Source: Emydura subglobosa
Taxonomy: Eukaryota > Chordata > Testudines > Chelidae
Reading direction: 5' to 3'
Length of the DNA: 64,000 nucleotides
Assembly (NCBI GenBank): GCA_007922225.1
Contig: ML679974.1
Location: forward strand, 9,302,397-9,366,396
A program made the translations under genes and the position numbers. Each line of letters opens with the position of its first letter. Within the stretch, counting starts at the first letter, position 1. Under the pieces are notes generated by a model. The model did not search any database and had not been told where the DNA came from. It saw nothing but the letters and a program-made list of their open reading frames with translations. Below are positions 1 to 11,434 of this stretch, one piece after another.

Positions 1-712
<712 letters not shown>

Positions 713-1825
713 TTAGGAAATGATGAAGATACGCGACAAGATTTCTGAATGAATGTTTATTTCCTCTGGAGAGCATATCCCATCTGATTTAATCCCTCCC
801 CACTCCCTATTACAATACTCACTTTAGAGAAGCGAAGTTGTCGTTCTCTACGTGACAGTGGGCCTTTAATTTGATTGTTAACACCAGATAAGACAACATG
901 AACTGACACCCCTACTGTATATACAGTCAAAGCAATGGATACTTTTGCTAAAATGTTAAATGTAGCCAAGATGTTTTACTAAAACCAGCATAATTATGAA
1001 AGGAAAAGTTATAGTAAATATTTGCACTTATTCCAAAAGTTACAAAATACTGATGGCATTGAAAGAGGCGCGGTATATTTATCACATAGTGCATTCTTCG
1101 TCATGGTTTTCTAGTTTTCTGAAAAGATGCAGCCAAACTAAAATCCAAATCAGAGTTTGGGAATAGATGATCCACTGTGCTAACAATTTTAAATATTTGT
1201 ACAAAAACCTGCTCTCTCAGAGGTTCATCACTCTTTTAATGTGTGATCTATTAAGCAAAAGTTCATCCTTTCAGCTGTAGAGCACAAATGCAATGTAATG
1301 ATTAGATTCAAGCTTAGAATCACAAAATAAAAGATATGCGACTAGAAATGCATCAATTTAAAATCCATTTGAGAAAAAATATTTAAAATACTTTACACTA
1401 TAATGTGTCAGAAAATTTAGATGCAAGACCTTAAAATACCTTATCATTCTGCCCATAATAATTTTACATTTACATATTAAAAATAAAACTTTTAATTTTA
1501 AAAACGAAATGGCAGCATCTATATCCTGTATGGACAATCAGATCTAGCTTTAACTTTGATATAATTATACTGCAGCAAGCAGATGTCAAAAATGCTCACA
1601 TATCACAAGTATTTGACGTAAATGTCTGCAACAGACTCTGGCTAAATGGTTTGACCATAATGAATACATGATGACATTGAAAAAAATCTTCTTATAGAAT
1701 ATGCTTTTGCATTTATTTAAGGGATGCCTAAACCATGATGCTACAGATGACACAGTGTCAGAGGACATCAGCACAGCTACAATATCACCATAGACAGGGA
1801 TTGGGGACAGCTATACATGTTCCAA

Positions 1826-2250
1826 AGAAATGGCTAAATTTCAGGAGCCAAACCGAGAAAAAAAAAAAAACAAAACCCTGAAAATTGAAGTGTTGTTTTG
1901 GCTCCAACTAAATGTTTTGTTTAACACCAGACAATTTTTTCCCTTTTTTTTTTTTTTTTTGTTTGGTTGGTTGGTTTGGTTTGTTTCATTTCGTAGTGGG
2001 TTTTTTTTTTTTACTCTTCTATTTTTGTGTTTAAATTAGCTCAATTTCTAAAAAAAAACCATTTCAAAACCAAAGTTGAAATATTTTGTTTCAAAATGGC
2101 CAAAATGAACTGTTTCAACTTTTTTGAATTTTTTTTTTTTTTTTTTTGGCCAAATCTGTTCCTTGAAACTGTGAGTTTTGGTGCCTCAAAAAATGTATTT
2201 TCTGGCTAATTTACTATTCATCAAAAATATTTCACCCAGCTCTAGAAAAA
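1826..2250. repeat. T-rich degenerate interspersed repeat
   Basis: The stretch is rich in AAATG/CATTT-type words (TTTCAAAATGGCCAAAATG) and long T runs and ends near TTTCACCCAGCTCTAG, an ending I associate with an abundant turtle repeat family. It contains polymer runs at about 1938-1960, 1998-2012 and 2130-2147. The two plus-strand open frames here (Phe/Leu-rich) are by-products of the T runs. The class is not assigned. Confidence 0.
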
Positions 2251-2846
2251 ACCCACTGGATTTCTGCCAATGAGGACCAAAAAATTATCAGAAAGGCCCT
2301 CAGTATTCTAAAAAACACAGCTCCTATGCTACAATTAAGAGGAGGGACCACGGACAGCTAACAGGTGCAAGAGGCTTTTGAAAAGCCCAGAAGAGTGTAA
2401 ACAGGTGGAGGTGGGGGACACACCAGTTGATTAGTCCCATCCCCCCTGATCCTTGCCAAAAAGAAAATGAAGGGACCTGAGGAAGGGAGGGACCCCTTCA
2501 GACACTATGTCACATACATTGTTTTCTGGACAAGATCATCCTCACTCCGCACTGAATGTGCAAAGGCTGGGAAGGGAGGGAGGGAGGAGTTAGGAAGATT
2601 TTGAACTATTCAGCCACATTCCCTCCAAACATGCTCACGCATGTGTACACACATTTTTGTTTTCATTAATCCTTGCATCTGCTGGCTTCGGCATAGGCCA
2701 TGGCTAATACTGAAATACTGAGGTAATATTGTGGAATTTCACATCTAATAAGATTTCCAGTCAAACAGTTTCAGCTAATTCAAATAAGCATCTAAACATG
2801 TGAGTCACTAACCAGTGCATTACAACATTTTTCCTAACTAAATGGC

Positions 2847-3065
2847 AACATGCTCTAGTGAATTAAGCATGAGGCTAGGAGCCTGAAACTCCTGAAGTTG
2901 AATCCCATCTCTGCCACTAATTTAGTGTGTGTCCTTGGGCAAGTCATTTATACTTTCTGCCTCATTTCATCATTTTTAAAATGAAAATAACTTTTACATT
3001 CTACACTGCACTGTATTGGGAGATTACTTCATGAGTGTACAGTGCTTTGAAAGCATAAAATAGTG
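2847..3065 (+). repeat. MIR-like (CORE-SINE) remnant
   Basis: It reads in order as a tRNA-like head (GAAGTTGAATCCCATCTCTG resembles a degenerate B box), then CCACTAATTTAGTGTGTGTC and CTTGGGCAAGTCATTTATAC, then CTGCCTCATTTCATCATTTT and AAAATGAAAATAA, then a tail CAGTGCTTTGAAAGCA. This is the MIR layout known across amniotes. It is old and mutated. Confidence 0.
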
Positions 3066-3739
3066 GCATTGTTGGTATTACAAGTACAAGCAAGAGATGG
3101 AAAGTTAAGTATTTTTACACTAAAACTTGCAACAGTTTAAGTTTAAAAACAGGAAAAATACCTTATGCATTCAATATAATAGAGGAATACATCTACTCGT
3201 TCCTCTTTTTTTTTTTTTTTTTGTAAAACTGAAAACTCAGTTTTTTATTTCTTCTCCTAATACGCCCTAATTATTATGAAAAATATTAATTATAAATGGA
3301 CAAAATGCACACTAAAGAAAGCATTCCCATGAAAGCTGGTAATGATTGGGTTCCATCATGTGTTCTTCACAGGTAAAAGCTAGCCATTATGGAGAAATTT
3401 TTAATTTGCTTAAAGTTCTATGTTTAAATAGTAAACAGCAAAGATTTTAGGATAGACTTTAATGATAGGAACCAGGGAGCATAGAAGCAGCAGCAAACAG
3501 AATTCTTCTATCTACTAAGTTACTTTGACTGCACTGCTTTGAAGCACAGTAGCTGGTTATCCCTGGTCTATAAGTTATTCTTTCATGTCAGTTGTTAGAC
3601 ATGGCATTACAGTCAGCAGATGTTAAAAAAAGAACAATAATGGCAACAAAGGGACCAACAGCTAATGTCCAGGTGCATTTGATCTAAAGGTTTTTATACT
3701 ACCTTGAGTTCTAAAACAGATGTTGCTGAGACCCCCACT

Positions 3740-3855
3740 GTTTCTCATTAACACTGACAGCAGTTCCATGAGACCTTAATTAATATCTGTACCATTCACA
3801 TTTAGTGCTAATTACAGCTAATATTTAATTAAGAGCACTGAGCTTTTATATGATT
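3740..3855. promoter_or_regulatory. TAATTA-rich block, candidate conserved noncoding element
   Basis: A dense cluster of homeodomain-type cores occurs here: CTTAATTAATATC, GTGCTAATTACAGC and TATTTAATTAAGAGC within about 60 bp. The sequence is otherwise unique. AT-richness alone could produce such words, so the regulatory reading is an inference. Confidence 0.
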
Positions 3856-4192
3856 TCTTACCAGCAACTTCAAACATTCACTTCAGTACAAAATGGCATA
3901 CGTACAATGAAAATTTCAGCACCTTAGCACTGTTGAGAGTCTTCTACCTCAGTCATTAGATTTACTAAGCTGAGGTTTCGATTCCCTTATTAAAGTGGCA
4001 CAAGCAGTAAGTATGTAAGGAAATAGTAAAGGGTCAGCATAAAAATAACCCCTATATATTCAAGGGGAAGTGGAAACTTGGCATGCCAGGTATCAGCCCA
4101 GGTGTTAGTCTTTCATTGATTTTTTTTTTTTTAATTAAAAAGAAATATATAGTTGTCCACTGTAATATAAAAAAAAGATATGTGTTCATGTG

Positions 4193-4195
<3 letters not shown>

Positions 4196-4225
<30 letters not shown>
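4196..4225. repeat. (CA)15 microsatellite
   Basis: An uninterrupted CA dinucleotide run of 15 units. It generates the His-Thr run in a spurious plus-strand open frame. Confidence 0.
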
Positions 4226-4227
<2 letters not shown>

Positions 4228-5758
4228 TTGTAGGCCAAGAATTTATAATTATTATTATGGTGATAATAATGCTGAGATGTTCTGATTTTATATGCCATTA
4301 TAACAGCAGGTTTTTTAGTTTTAAAATTTAGTCTGAATAATCTCTACATTTTTGATCCATAATGTGCATATGCAAATTCAAAGCACATAACATTACCATA
4401 ATGCATATTAGCATGCCCCATAGATTATACACATTCTGTAATACTAAAATAGGTAACACACAAATTGGTTACAATTTAAGACGTAAATTCATATTAAGGT
4501 TAACAAAGTGGAAACTAACATATTCTTTACTTATACTGTTCTAAATCCAGAATACACAAAACTCACCTACATTTGAATGAGTCTTCATGAATCTCAAGTT
4601 ATTCTCTAGCCCCACAGCATATTAACAGGGCATTTTAAAATGACGTTTTAATATGAGCATTGAAAAGAAAATGACTGAAACTGAAAAAAGAAATCTATTA
4701 AGTTATTTTCAAGGTATGAAATATTCCTTAAAATGACAGGAAACTCCATTCTTGATTTAGATCATGAGCTTAGGCACTAGAGCAGCCTCAAAACAGTGGG
4801 TGACAGTACACAGGCAATGTGGAACTCTCTCTAGGCACAAGAGGGGGGACAGAAGTTGTAGTTTTAAACTTAACTCTGAATCTCTTTACTTTTTATATAA
4901 GTTTAAATGACCCCTTAATGTTCATTTTTGTGTGTGGTTTAATAAAGTAGTAGTTGGCAACTGAAAGAAGAACAAAGGAAGGCAGACAGTCAGGCTCTGC
5001 TAAATGTTTTGGCCTGAAATCTAATGAAAACCACATTTCAGCTCCAAAATATGCTTTACGTGGCAGTGTATAAAATCCAGTTTATTGCTTTCTGCTTAAA
5101 TGCTGAACTCTACCAGCACAAAAAAATGCCTTAATATGATATAGGCAAGTGTAGGCGTCCTAAAATCATATAGATTATTACATTTAAAACAGAAAAGATT
5201 CGAATTTTAAAACATTCCTACTGAGTATCTCAAATTTCCACTTTTTTTTCCAGCATCGTCTCTTCTGTTCTGAAAGGCTTTTATAATTAAAAAATGCATG
5301 AAAAGTGTCAAAACATAATAAAGCAAGCTTGTTATGTCTGTACACAAAAGAGAGAGTAAAGAAAATATTACTTATGCAGTATTCCTTTTTAAACACACAT
5401 TTGCAACATAAAACTGTATTTATTCACTAAAAATCTTTAAGGTTGCCCACATATTAAAGTCTAGCTAACGGTTTATTGTTTGTTTTATTCTATTTTAGTT
5501 TTATTGTGTTCTGTTTCTTTGGCAAGAGATATTTCACATTCAGAGAAAGCCTCTCATACTGTAGTTAAATGAGCCAAACTGCATCATATCCTCAGGGCAT
5601 GGAAACAAAGAAGAAAAATGCAAAATTACTCTGTAAACCTGCTGGTTATAAGAATGGCTCAGTTAGACATATCAAGCACAGCAGACACACATAATCACTG
5701 CTGTAGCTCGCCTTGCTTCAGAATGACTTAAGCAACAAAATATGTATTAGAAGAGGCT

Positions 5759-5766
5759 TGCATGCA
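5759..5766 (-). promoter_or_regulatory. RBFOX-binding-type motif TGCATGCA downstream of the alternative exon donor
   Basis: TGCATGCA is palindromic and so presents TGCATG on the transcript strand. It begins 75 nt downstream of the donor of the alternative exon, within the window where downstream (U)GCAUG usually promotes exon or donor use by RBFOX proteins. Autoregulation of RBFOX genes through such motifs is known; its use at this exon is inferred. Confidence 0.
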
Positions 5767-5841
5767 GTGGTACAGCTGAATAAAAGAAATGCCCTGGCTT
5801 GACTAAAATCACAGTTTCAAGTGAAAATAAAGTGAAAATAC

Positions 5842-5874
5842 CTGCTGTACCATCCTGCTCCCTTTATCCTCCAT
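5842..5874 (-). CDS. RBFOX1: RBFOX1 alternative first coding exon (MEDKGSRMVQQ N-terminus)
   Basis: Minus-strand ATG at 5874-5872 opens 11 codons, MEDKGSRMVQQ, ending in CAG followed by a GTATTT donor. Splicing to 670 continues in phase 0 as [20 protein letters not shown]. As I remember the mammalian alternative N-terminus, it is MEEKGSRMVQQ, and RBFOX2 has a related short start (MEKKKMVTQ) before its own GNQE, so the identification does not rest on length alone. An in-frame TGA lies at 5931-5929, 57 nt upstream of the ATG, which supports this start. The +4 base is G but the -3 base is T, so the start context is only moderate. The 5' end of the exon is uncertain: it may be a transcription start, or an acceptor such as TTTGGGCAG ending at 5913 that would give a 71-nt exon from 5912. 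It is far too short to stand out as an open reading frame. Confidence 0.
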
Positions 5875-5990
5875 AAACTTAGCAGCTGCTCTAGTCCCAG
5901 GCCATGCAGCATCTGCCCAAAGCAAGCATCAATTATGGATGAGGGCGTGTAAGCTATGTAATGTGTGTATGAGTGTGGATGATAGGGGTG
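5875..5990 (-). promoter_or_regulatory. 5' UTR / possible promoter flank of the alternative RBFOX1 exon
   Basis: This stretch lies immediately upstream of the alternative ATG in transcript orientation. It contains a palindromic E-box AGCAGCTGCT at 5881-5890, a TGCATG on the transcript strand at 5903-5908, a candidate splice acceptor at 5913-5920, and the in-frame TGA at 5929-5931. Further upstream the sequence becomes pyrimidine-rich on the minus strand (CTCCCCCTCCTTCAACACC). There is no convincing TATA box and no CpG island. Whether transcription starts here or the exon is spliced from farther upstream cannot be settled by eye. Confidence 0.
5903..5908 (-). promoter_or_regulatory. RBFOX-binding-type motif TGCATG upstream of the alternative ATG
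   Basis: The plus strand reads CATGCA, so the transcript carries TGCATG 29 nt upstream of the ATG, either in the 5' UTR or just inside a short exon. Upstream or exonic motifs usually repress exon use by RBFOX proteins. Single hexamers are common by chance; the interest comes from the pair of sites around an RBFOX1 exon. Confidence 0.
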
Positions 5991-7701
5991 TTGAAGGAGG
6001 GGGAGCTAATGCAAGCCTTACTGACCTCCCACTCAACATCTGACTGCTCCCAAAACCTAATCCAGATGGGACTCTTTCAGTTTGCTAGGCCTCGCCCCAT
6101 CAATCACAGCAGGCCACTCCTCTGTCTCCTGCTACTAGTTATAGAGTGCACCACTGAGCAGATGATTACACACAGAAGAAGAAAAAACACAGCTTGACTA
6201 CATTAATAGCTGTTTAAAAAACATTAGAAATGCTACTATGCAAGTTGCCGCAAGCTGAACATTTTAATTTTAAAATCAAGATTATTGTATTTTAAGTTAT
6301 GGAAAACCCTAAACCTCCAGTGCTTTGGTTTTTTGACAACTGCAGTTTACAGTAGAGAGAGAGAGAGTTTAATCTTTCCTACAGTTTAAAAAGTTAACAG
6401 CAGTAAAACTTATCTTTTAAAGTTGCTGAATGCCAATAGCAAGTTTAGGAATAAAAACCATAGTCTATTTTACATTAAATTTACTTTATCCTTTCTTTAT
6501 AATTGAAATCATTTCACTGTCTTTATTTTGTGGTATCACTCCTGCCCACCAAGGGAAACACTTCGGAAAAGCTTCCAAGCTTTACTTTTGTGTGGCATCT
6601 TAAGCTAGGTAATGCTTCACTATTAAAGGAACTTGTCTAGATACTGTGGAAGTAGTCTCAAAAATGATTAAACTTCTAATTAAAATCACATAACAGAGAA
6701 GAAGGCTAAGATGACAGAAAAGGACCAAAAGAATTTAACTTTACTGCCAATCTGTCATGGGCTGTCACCAGATACAAGAAATTAGAGGCAGGATTGAAAT
6801 GCACCAGGTGAGTTTTTATTTACAAATATCCCAAATCCCCAGAAAAAAAAATCTGGATGAACAGCATTAACTGTATTATTAAACTTACATTCTAACTCAA
6901 ACACACCAGGTTTTTTTAACACTACAGTATAATTCTTATAGATTTGTTGCTACCACTCCCTGGTTAAGGATAATTAAAACAGCTGCTTCACATTTTTCAC
7001 AGGGAATCAGACATTCAGCCACATTGGACCAATAATCACAATGGACTAACTCTGCAAGCTTTCTCTCTTGCCACTTAATAATCTGACTGGGCCACTAGAC
7101 TTGGACCATTTGACTCCACAACCAAGTTCAGACACAGAAAATTCTCTAACATTCTCCTGTTTTTAGAATGGAAACTGCAAAGCCAGTTCTGCCTCATATT
7201 TCACTTAAAAACAAACTCTTTCCCAAGTAAGGGTGTTCCCAAAAGGAAAAAATGAAAGGGGGAAAAGAACAGTTTTTCTTGGAGAGAGTCAGAGAGAGAG
7301 AAAGGTAGAAGAAAAGAGCAGGGGTTAGAGCTCAGGGATTTGTAATATTTCCTGCACTGACCTTAAGTGATGGTAGGATCTCTTTACTCCACCAAACAAC
7401 CTCATGCACAAGAGACAAATATGTTCCCAGTGTCCTCTTGATATGCGCTATACTGCACCATGATAAAAAGTCTGAATCTCAGCTGCCAGTATATACCCAA
7501 TTAGGAAATGAAATGGCTGTTCAGTGCCACTGCCCCGTACCATTTTGTTGGCACAAGCATCTTTTTTTGTGCGTATTGGGTATGGCCATATGACAATGGT
7601 TGTCAGCAGCGAACAAGGATTATTTTCCCAGCATGCAGTACCAGAGACTCAATTGTCCTCTACCTTGAGTAACACCTCTATGTTATTGGGTGATTTTGTT
7701 C

Positions 7702-7729
7702 CTTTCTTTCTTTCTTTCTTTCTTTTTCT
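7702..7729. repeat. (TTTC)n tetranucleotide repeat
   Basis: About seven TTTC/CTTT units in tandem, with one T-rich interruption at the end. Confidence 0.
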
Positions 7730-8670
7730 TCTAGATACACTTTTCAGCTATTAAAAAGTATGGTATGTACCTCTATCCGATTTTGCTATGTTAAGCTCCA
7801 TTACCCACCGCAATATTAAGGGTGTATTACTTGGGAAATCATTGTAGAATAGAAATCTAAAGCATTAGATAATCTCTGTTTTGTATCTGAAACTATATTC
7901 CACATACTCAGCATACCTCTTCAGCTCTTTCTTTCACCACATTAAGTGATAATCTGTCCATGGACATGATACAAATAAAGCTCATCAAGTGAATTCTCTT
8001 TTCAAGGGATTTAATAACCCAGCCATAAATTTAAACACATGGGGCCAGATTCCACAACGCTTCATCGGCACAAAGTGGTTGTAAAGTTGCCCTTTATAGG
8101 AAGCCCAAGGAGTCCCTTGGTTCGGGAAGGAAGGCACCATGTCCACAGAGTGTTGTTCCTCTGCTGATTCCCAGTTGACATAACAGCTGTTAGAAGCTGT
8201 CCCAAACTAGCTTGATTAGGAAAGTACTGTGGCTATTCTAAAGTTGTGCTGGGAGCCAAATTAGCCCCTGGCTGCCCAAGAAATCAGTAGAGTATAGTGG
8301 GTTTGTTGGCTACCTTTGCACCCCTTCCACCTCTCAGGTCCTGCATCAGAACTTCTCCAGACCAGAGTAGTAGGTCTGCCATATCTGGCTCCAGTCTTCC
8401 AACTCTACTTACATAACATACAATCTCCTCTAACTTCTTCAATTGGAAGGGCAAACCTCAGACCAGTGCTGCCCTACATTTTAGGTTTTAAACAGTACAT
8501 TAAAGAATTTTGGGTACAACAAATATTTTGCTTCTACGGATAGGGACTTCCTCTCTCACTCACTCACTCACTACAAGATTTTTTTTTTTTTTTGGTTGGT
8601 TACTTTTAAGCACAAATGATTATACCATTTGGTGCATTTCAAAGCTGCAGTTTTATCAATTTATTACTGT

Positions 8671-8697
8671 AATAAATAAATAAATAAATAAATAAAG
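8671..8697. repeat. (AAAT)n tetranucleotide repeat
   Basis: Six to seven AATA/TAAA units in tandem, following a poly-T run (8579-8594) by about 80 bp. Confidence 0.
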
Positions 8698-9009
8698 TAA
8701 TAACGTAAGTTTTGCAAAAAGCCCCAAGCAAACAAACAAACCACACCAACTGCAAAGAAGTGCAGCATGTTCTGTTCTTCTCTAACTCTGTCAATGCTAA
8801 ATGTCTGTGACATGGAGTATCAGACACAAATGCTTGCTCACCTACTGCAATGAACTATTCCCTCAGAAACCTTTTAGGCGAATAAATAATTGTTTCCCAA
8901 AGCAGAAGGAGTTTCTAGCAGCAATTTAAAGGGGAAAGGGGGACTAATAAAGAATTAGAGTACAGAAGGATTTCTCAAAGAAATTTTTTCTCTTATGACT
9001 GTCAAAATT

Positions 9010-9185
9010 ATACGTTAGCCTTCTGTAGCATCTTCCATTCAAAAGATCTCAAAGTTTACAAACAGTACATTAACTATCACAAAAGTCTAGACCATGGCAG
9101 AGCCAGGAAGATAACCTAGATCTCTTGACCCTCAGTCATGATTTCTTTTTTTACCCACCAAACTACACTGCCTCTCTTTAACCGT
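9010..9185 (+). repeat. Ancient L2/MIR-type retroposon remnant
   Basis: It carries AAAAGATCTCAAAG...TTTACAA, then GGCAGAGCCAGGAAGATAAC and CCTAGATCTCTTGACCCTCA, ending CCAAACTACACTGCCTCTC. This word order matches the widespread amniote 'cacagagaggttaagtgact...ggcagagccagg' remnant. The exact family is not certain. Confidence 0.
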
Positions 9186-9689
9186 TATAGTGGTATTTCA
9201 TCTCACTAAACACACCCTCCCAAACTGTCTTATATTATATATTTTGATATCTGGATTCAAAGGAATAGTGGTGTTTACCAATTTGAGATAATTGATTTAA
9301 AGAAGACAAATAAAAGAAGAGGCTGGACAATTTGTGCACAGAAGAAAGTAGAGCCTATTATGTAAAAATCCACATCGGCCCTGAGGTAGTCATTGTGAAT
9401 ATGGGAAATGTACATTCTTATTACTGACCTCATTGAGAATGTAAGTTTATTAAACAAAACAACATAAAATAAAGCAGATATTAGCAAAACTGCTGTCTCA
9501 TTCCTACTTCTTAGCTCTGAAGAAAACTTCAGATTAGCTCATGCCAATCCAGAAATAAAAGGAGACAAGCTTTCCTGGTGTGAATCACAAACTGTCTTCC
9601 CCATCCTTAGCTCCACATTTGCAGCAGACAAATAAAAATAAATAAATAAGTAAAGGCACAACTTTTCCTGGGAGAAAAATGTTTAGGTA

Positions 9690-9930
9690 ACACAACAATG
9701 AGCATGGTACGAATAACAATAATGCTTAGCATTTATTCATTGCACCATATAGACATAACTAATGAACCATCACAACATCCCTAGATGTAGGAGGGTTAAG
9801 TTTTATCATCAGTATTTGATAGATGGGGAAAACTCTGCAGAGAAGAAAAGTGACTTGCCAAAGGCCTCATAGGAATTCAGTGGCAAGAACTCAGGACCCT
9901 CAACCCTGTGAGTGCTTGAGAACACAAAGC
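9690..9930 (+). repeat. Ancient L2/MIR-type retroposon remnant
   Basis: It has the words AATGCTTAGCATTTATTCAT, then GATAGATGGGGAAAACT, then AAGTGACTTGCCAAAGGCCT, then GTGGCAAGAACTCAGGACCC, in the same order as the remnant at 9010. It is degenerate. Confidence 0.
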
Positions 9931-10648
9931 ATTTCGATTAGATGGATAGCATTCCATCCAGCACTATTTTCATTAGGCCACTCCCTAGAGGTTAAGGCAA
10001 GGGGCAATATTAACAAATCCACAGTTTCCTGGCTTGACTACCGCTTCATGTACATTAAGTAGAGTGTAGGGTCAGGTGTAGGTCAGAGCCTCATTTGTAT
10101 GGTGAGGATCATGTTCCTTAGTCAAACCAGGGAACGGGCACAAAAGGGCTCTAGACTTTCTACAGCTCAGCGTAAAACACAGCCTCCCCTCACAGATATG
10201 CTAGAACGCACTGCACAGGAACATGCAGTATATCTAGGCCAAACGTCTGCTTTTGGCTATCATCACTTAGCTAAAGCAAACAGTATTTGTGTGTAAAACA
10301 AAACAGAGTGGGTTTGAAGTGGGAAGAATGTACCTTCTTTTCCTCAAGAAAAAGAAATCATACAGTTAAAACTCATGGTGGTGGAGGACCAATGCTTTGA
10401 TCCAAGTGCTATGTAATCTTGCTCTAAAAATATTTATCAGTGCCCCGTCTACTAACTTATAAAAACCCTTACACTCTAATCCTGGGCCACTCTTGAGCAG
10501 AGATTCATGATCGAGTTAAAATGTGCCAGATTGTCCGATGGTTTTATGTGTGCGAGGGGAATTTTCAAGATCTGACCTATTCTTACTGCATATTCAGAGA
10601 ACTACCTTGGAATCTACAATGTAAATAATTTAGTAACCATTATGTAAC

Positions 10649-10661
10649 AGAAGTTACTTAA
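10649..10661. repeat. Target-site duplication, left copy
   Basis: AGAAGTTACTTAA, identical to 10878-10890 on the other side of the Penelope-like insertion. A 13-bp perfect match flanking exactly the repeat ends marks the insertion boundaries. Confidence 0.
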
Positions 10662-10877
10662 AAGAACGAAAGTGCTGTGGCACCTTAAAGACTAACAAAT
10701 TTATTTGGGCGTAAGCTTTCGTGGGCAGAAACCCACTTCGTCAGATGCATGAAGAATGCATGACGAAGTGAGTTTCTGCCCACGAAAGCTTATACCCAAA
10801 TGAATTTGTTAGTCTTAAGGTGCCACAGAACTCTTGTTGTTTTGCTGAAAACAGACTAACACAGCTACCCCTCTGGA
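10662..10877. mobile_element. Penelope-like element, short head-to-head dimer insertion
   Basis: A 216-bp insertion flanked by a perfect 13-bp target-site duplication (AGAAGTTACTTAA at 10649-10661 and 10878-10890). It consists of two copies of one element end in opposite orientation: a minus-strand copy (arm about 10675-10750) and a plus-strand copy (arm about 10756-10828) around a 5-bp centre, followed by a plus-strand tail ending ACTAACACAGCTACCCCTCT. Each copy carries CCCACGAAAGCTTA..CCCAAAT and TTTGTTAGTCTT(T)AAGGTGCC, abundant in turtle genomes. The hammerhead-like core assigns it to Penelope-like retroelements, which are known to carry such ribozymes and to insert as partial inverted units. 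No reverse transcriptase is present. Confidence 0.
10706..10747 (-). ncRNA. Hammerhead-ribozyme-like core in Penelope-like copy (probably decayed)
   Basis: Read on the minus strand it gives CTGACGA (10744-10738), a hairpin with GTGGG/CCCAC arms (10736-10732 and 10725-10721), then GAAA (10720-10717) and a minimal stem GC-TTAC-GC. This matches the CUGANGA - stem II - GAAA - stem III order of hammerhead ribozymes. The base after stem III is C where U16.1 is expected opposite A15.1, so activity is doubtful. The opposite-strand copy (10760-10795) has ATGACGA and a mispaired stem II, so it is more decayed. Confidence 0.
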
Positions 10878-10890
10878 AGAAGTTACTTAA
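10878..10890. repeat. Target-site duplication, right copy
   Basis: AGAAGTTACTTAA, the right-hand partner of 10649-10661. Confidence 0.
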
Positions 10891-11434
10891 TTTTTTTTAC
10901 CCCTCTGGGGGCTTGTTTCTGTGGTCAGTGGAATTCCCACTGAAGTCAATGGAGGACCTGGGCTCAGGAGTAGGCGCTTGAAATCTACGCTGCAGGGTAT
11001 AAAATATGCAAATGATAATCTGGGTCATTCATTTCCATAACCACAATAATTGCTAGATGTGTGGCTTCAATAGAGTACCTTCAAAGTTAATTCACAATTT
11101 CTCACATTCTTTCAAAGTTCACATTATTTTTCATATCGTGTACGATTACTTTGTTCAACAAGATCCAAATGGCAAGGAAAGGGACTAGTTACTCTACCAA
11201 ACCCACTTGCTGCCCTCAAGGAAACTCTCCCAATTATTTGAGATGGATCTCGAAGACTACTCTAGCACACTAAATAGCGATTGCTTTTTTGCTTTAATCT
11301 ACAATCCCAGAGGCAAGAAACTGGCATCCTCTACACTGCATATGAGACAGCACCTATTCTATAAACAGTGATGTGATGCAAACAGTGACATCTCACTCAA
11401 TTATGTGCCACATTTAGTCATTCAATTTCTATAG

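Larger units (their letters stand above)
5991..10648 (-). other. RBFOX1: RBFOX1 intron segment, repeat-poor
   Basis: Noncoding sequence on both strands. It holds a GA run (about 6354-6367), a (TTTC)n tract at about 7702-7729, a (CTCA) run near 8553-8570, an (AAAT)n tract at 8671-8697, and old L2/MIR-type remnants at about 9010-9185 and 9690-9930. The rest is AT-rich, unique-looking DNA. Open frames of 60-80 codons here have no recognisable features. Confidence 0.

Noticed and set aside
1830..2209. Phe-rich open frames that look like membrane segments
   Set aside because: Encoded by poly-T tracts of a degenerate repeat.
4083..4331. Open frame containing a His-Thr run
   Set aside because: The run is the translation of the CA microsatellite at 4196-4225.
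10675..10828. Inverted repeat read as a CRISPR or rho-independent terminator
   Set aside because: Single inverted pair with transposon-type flanking duplications in vertebrate DNA; no repeat-spacer array.
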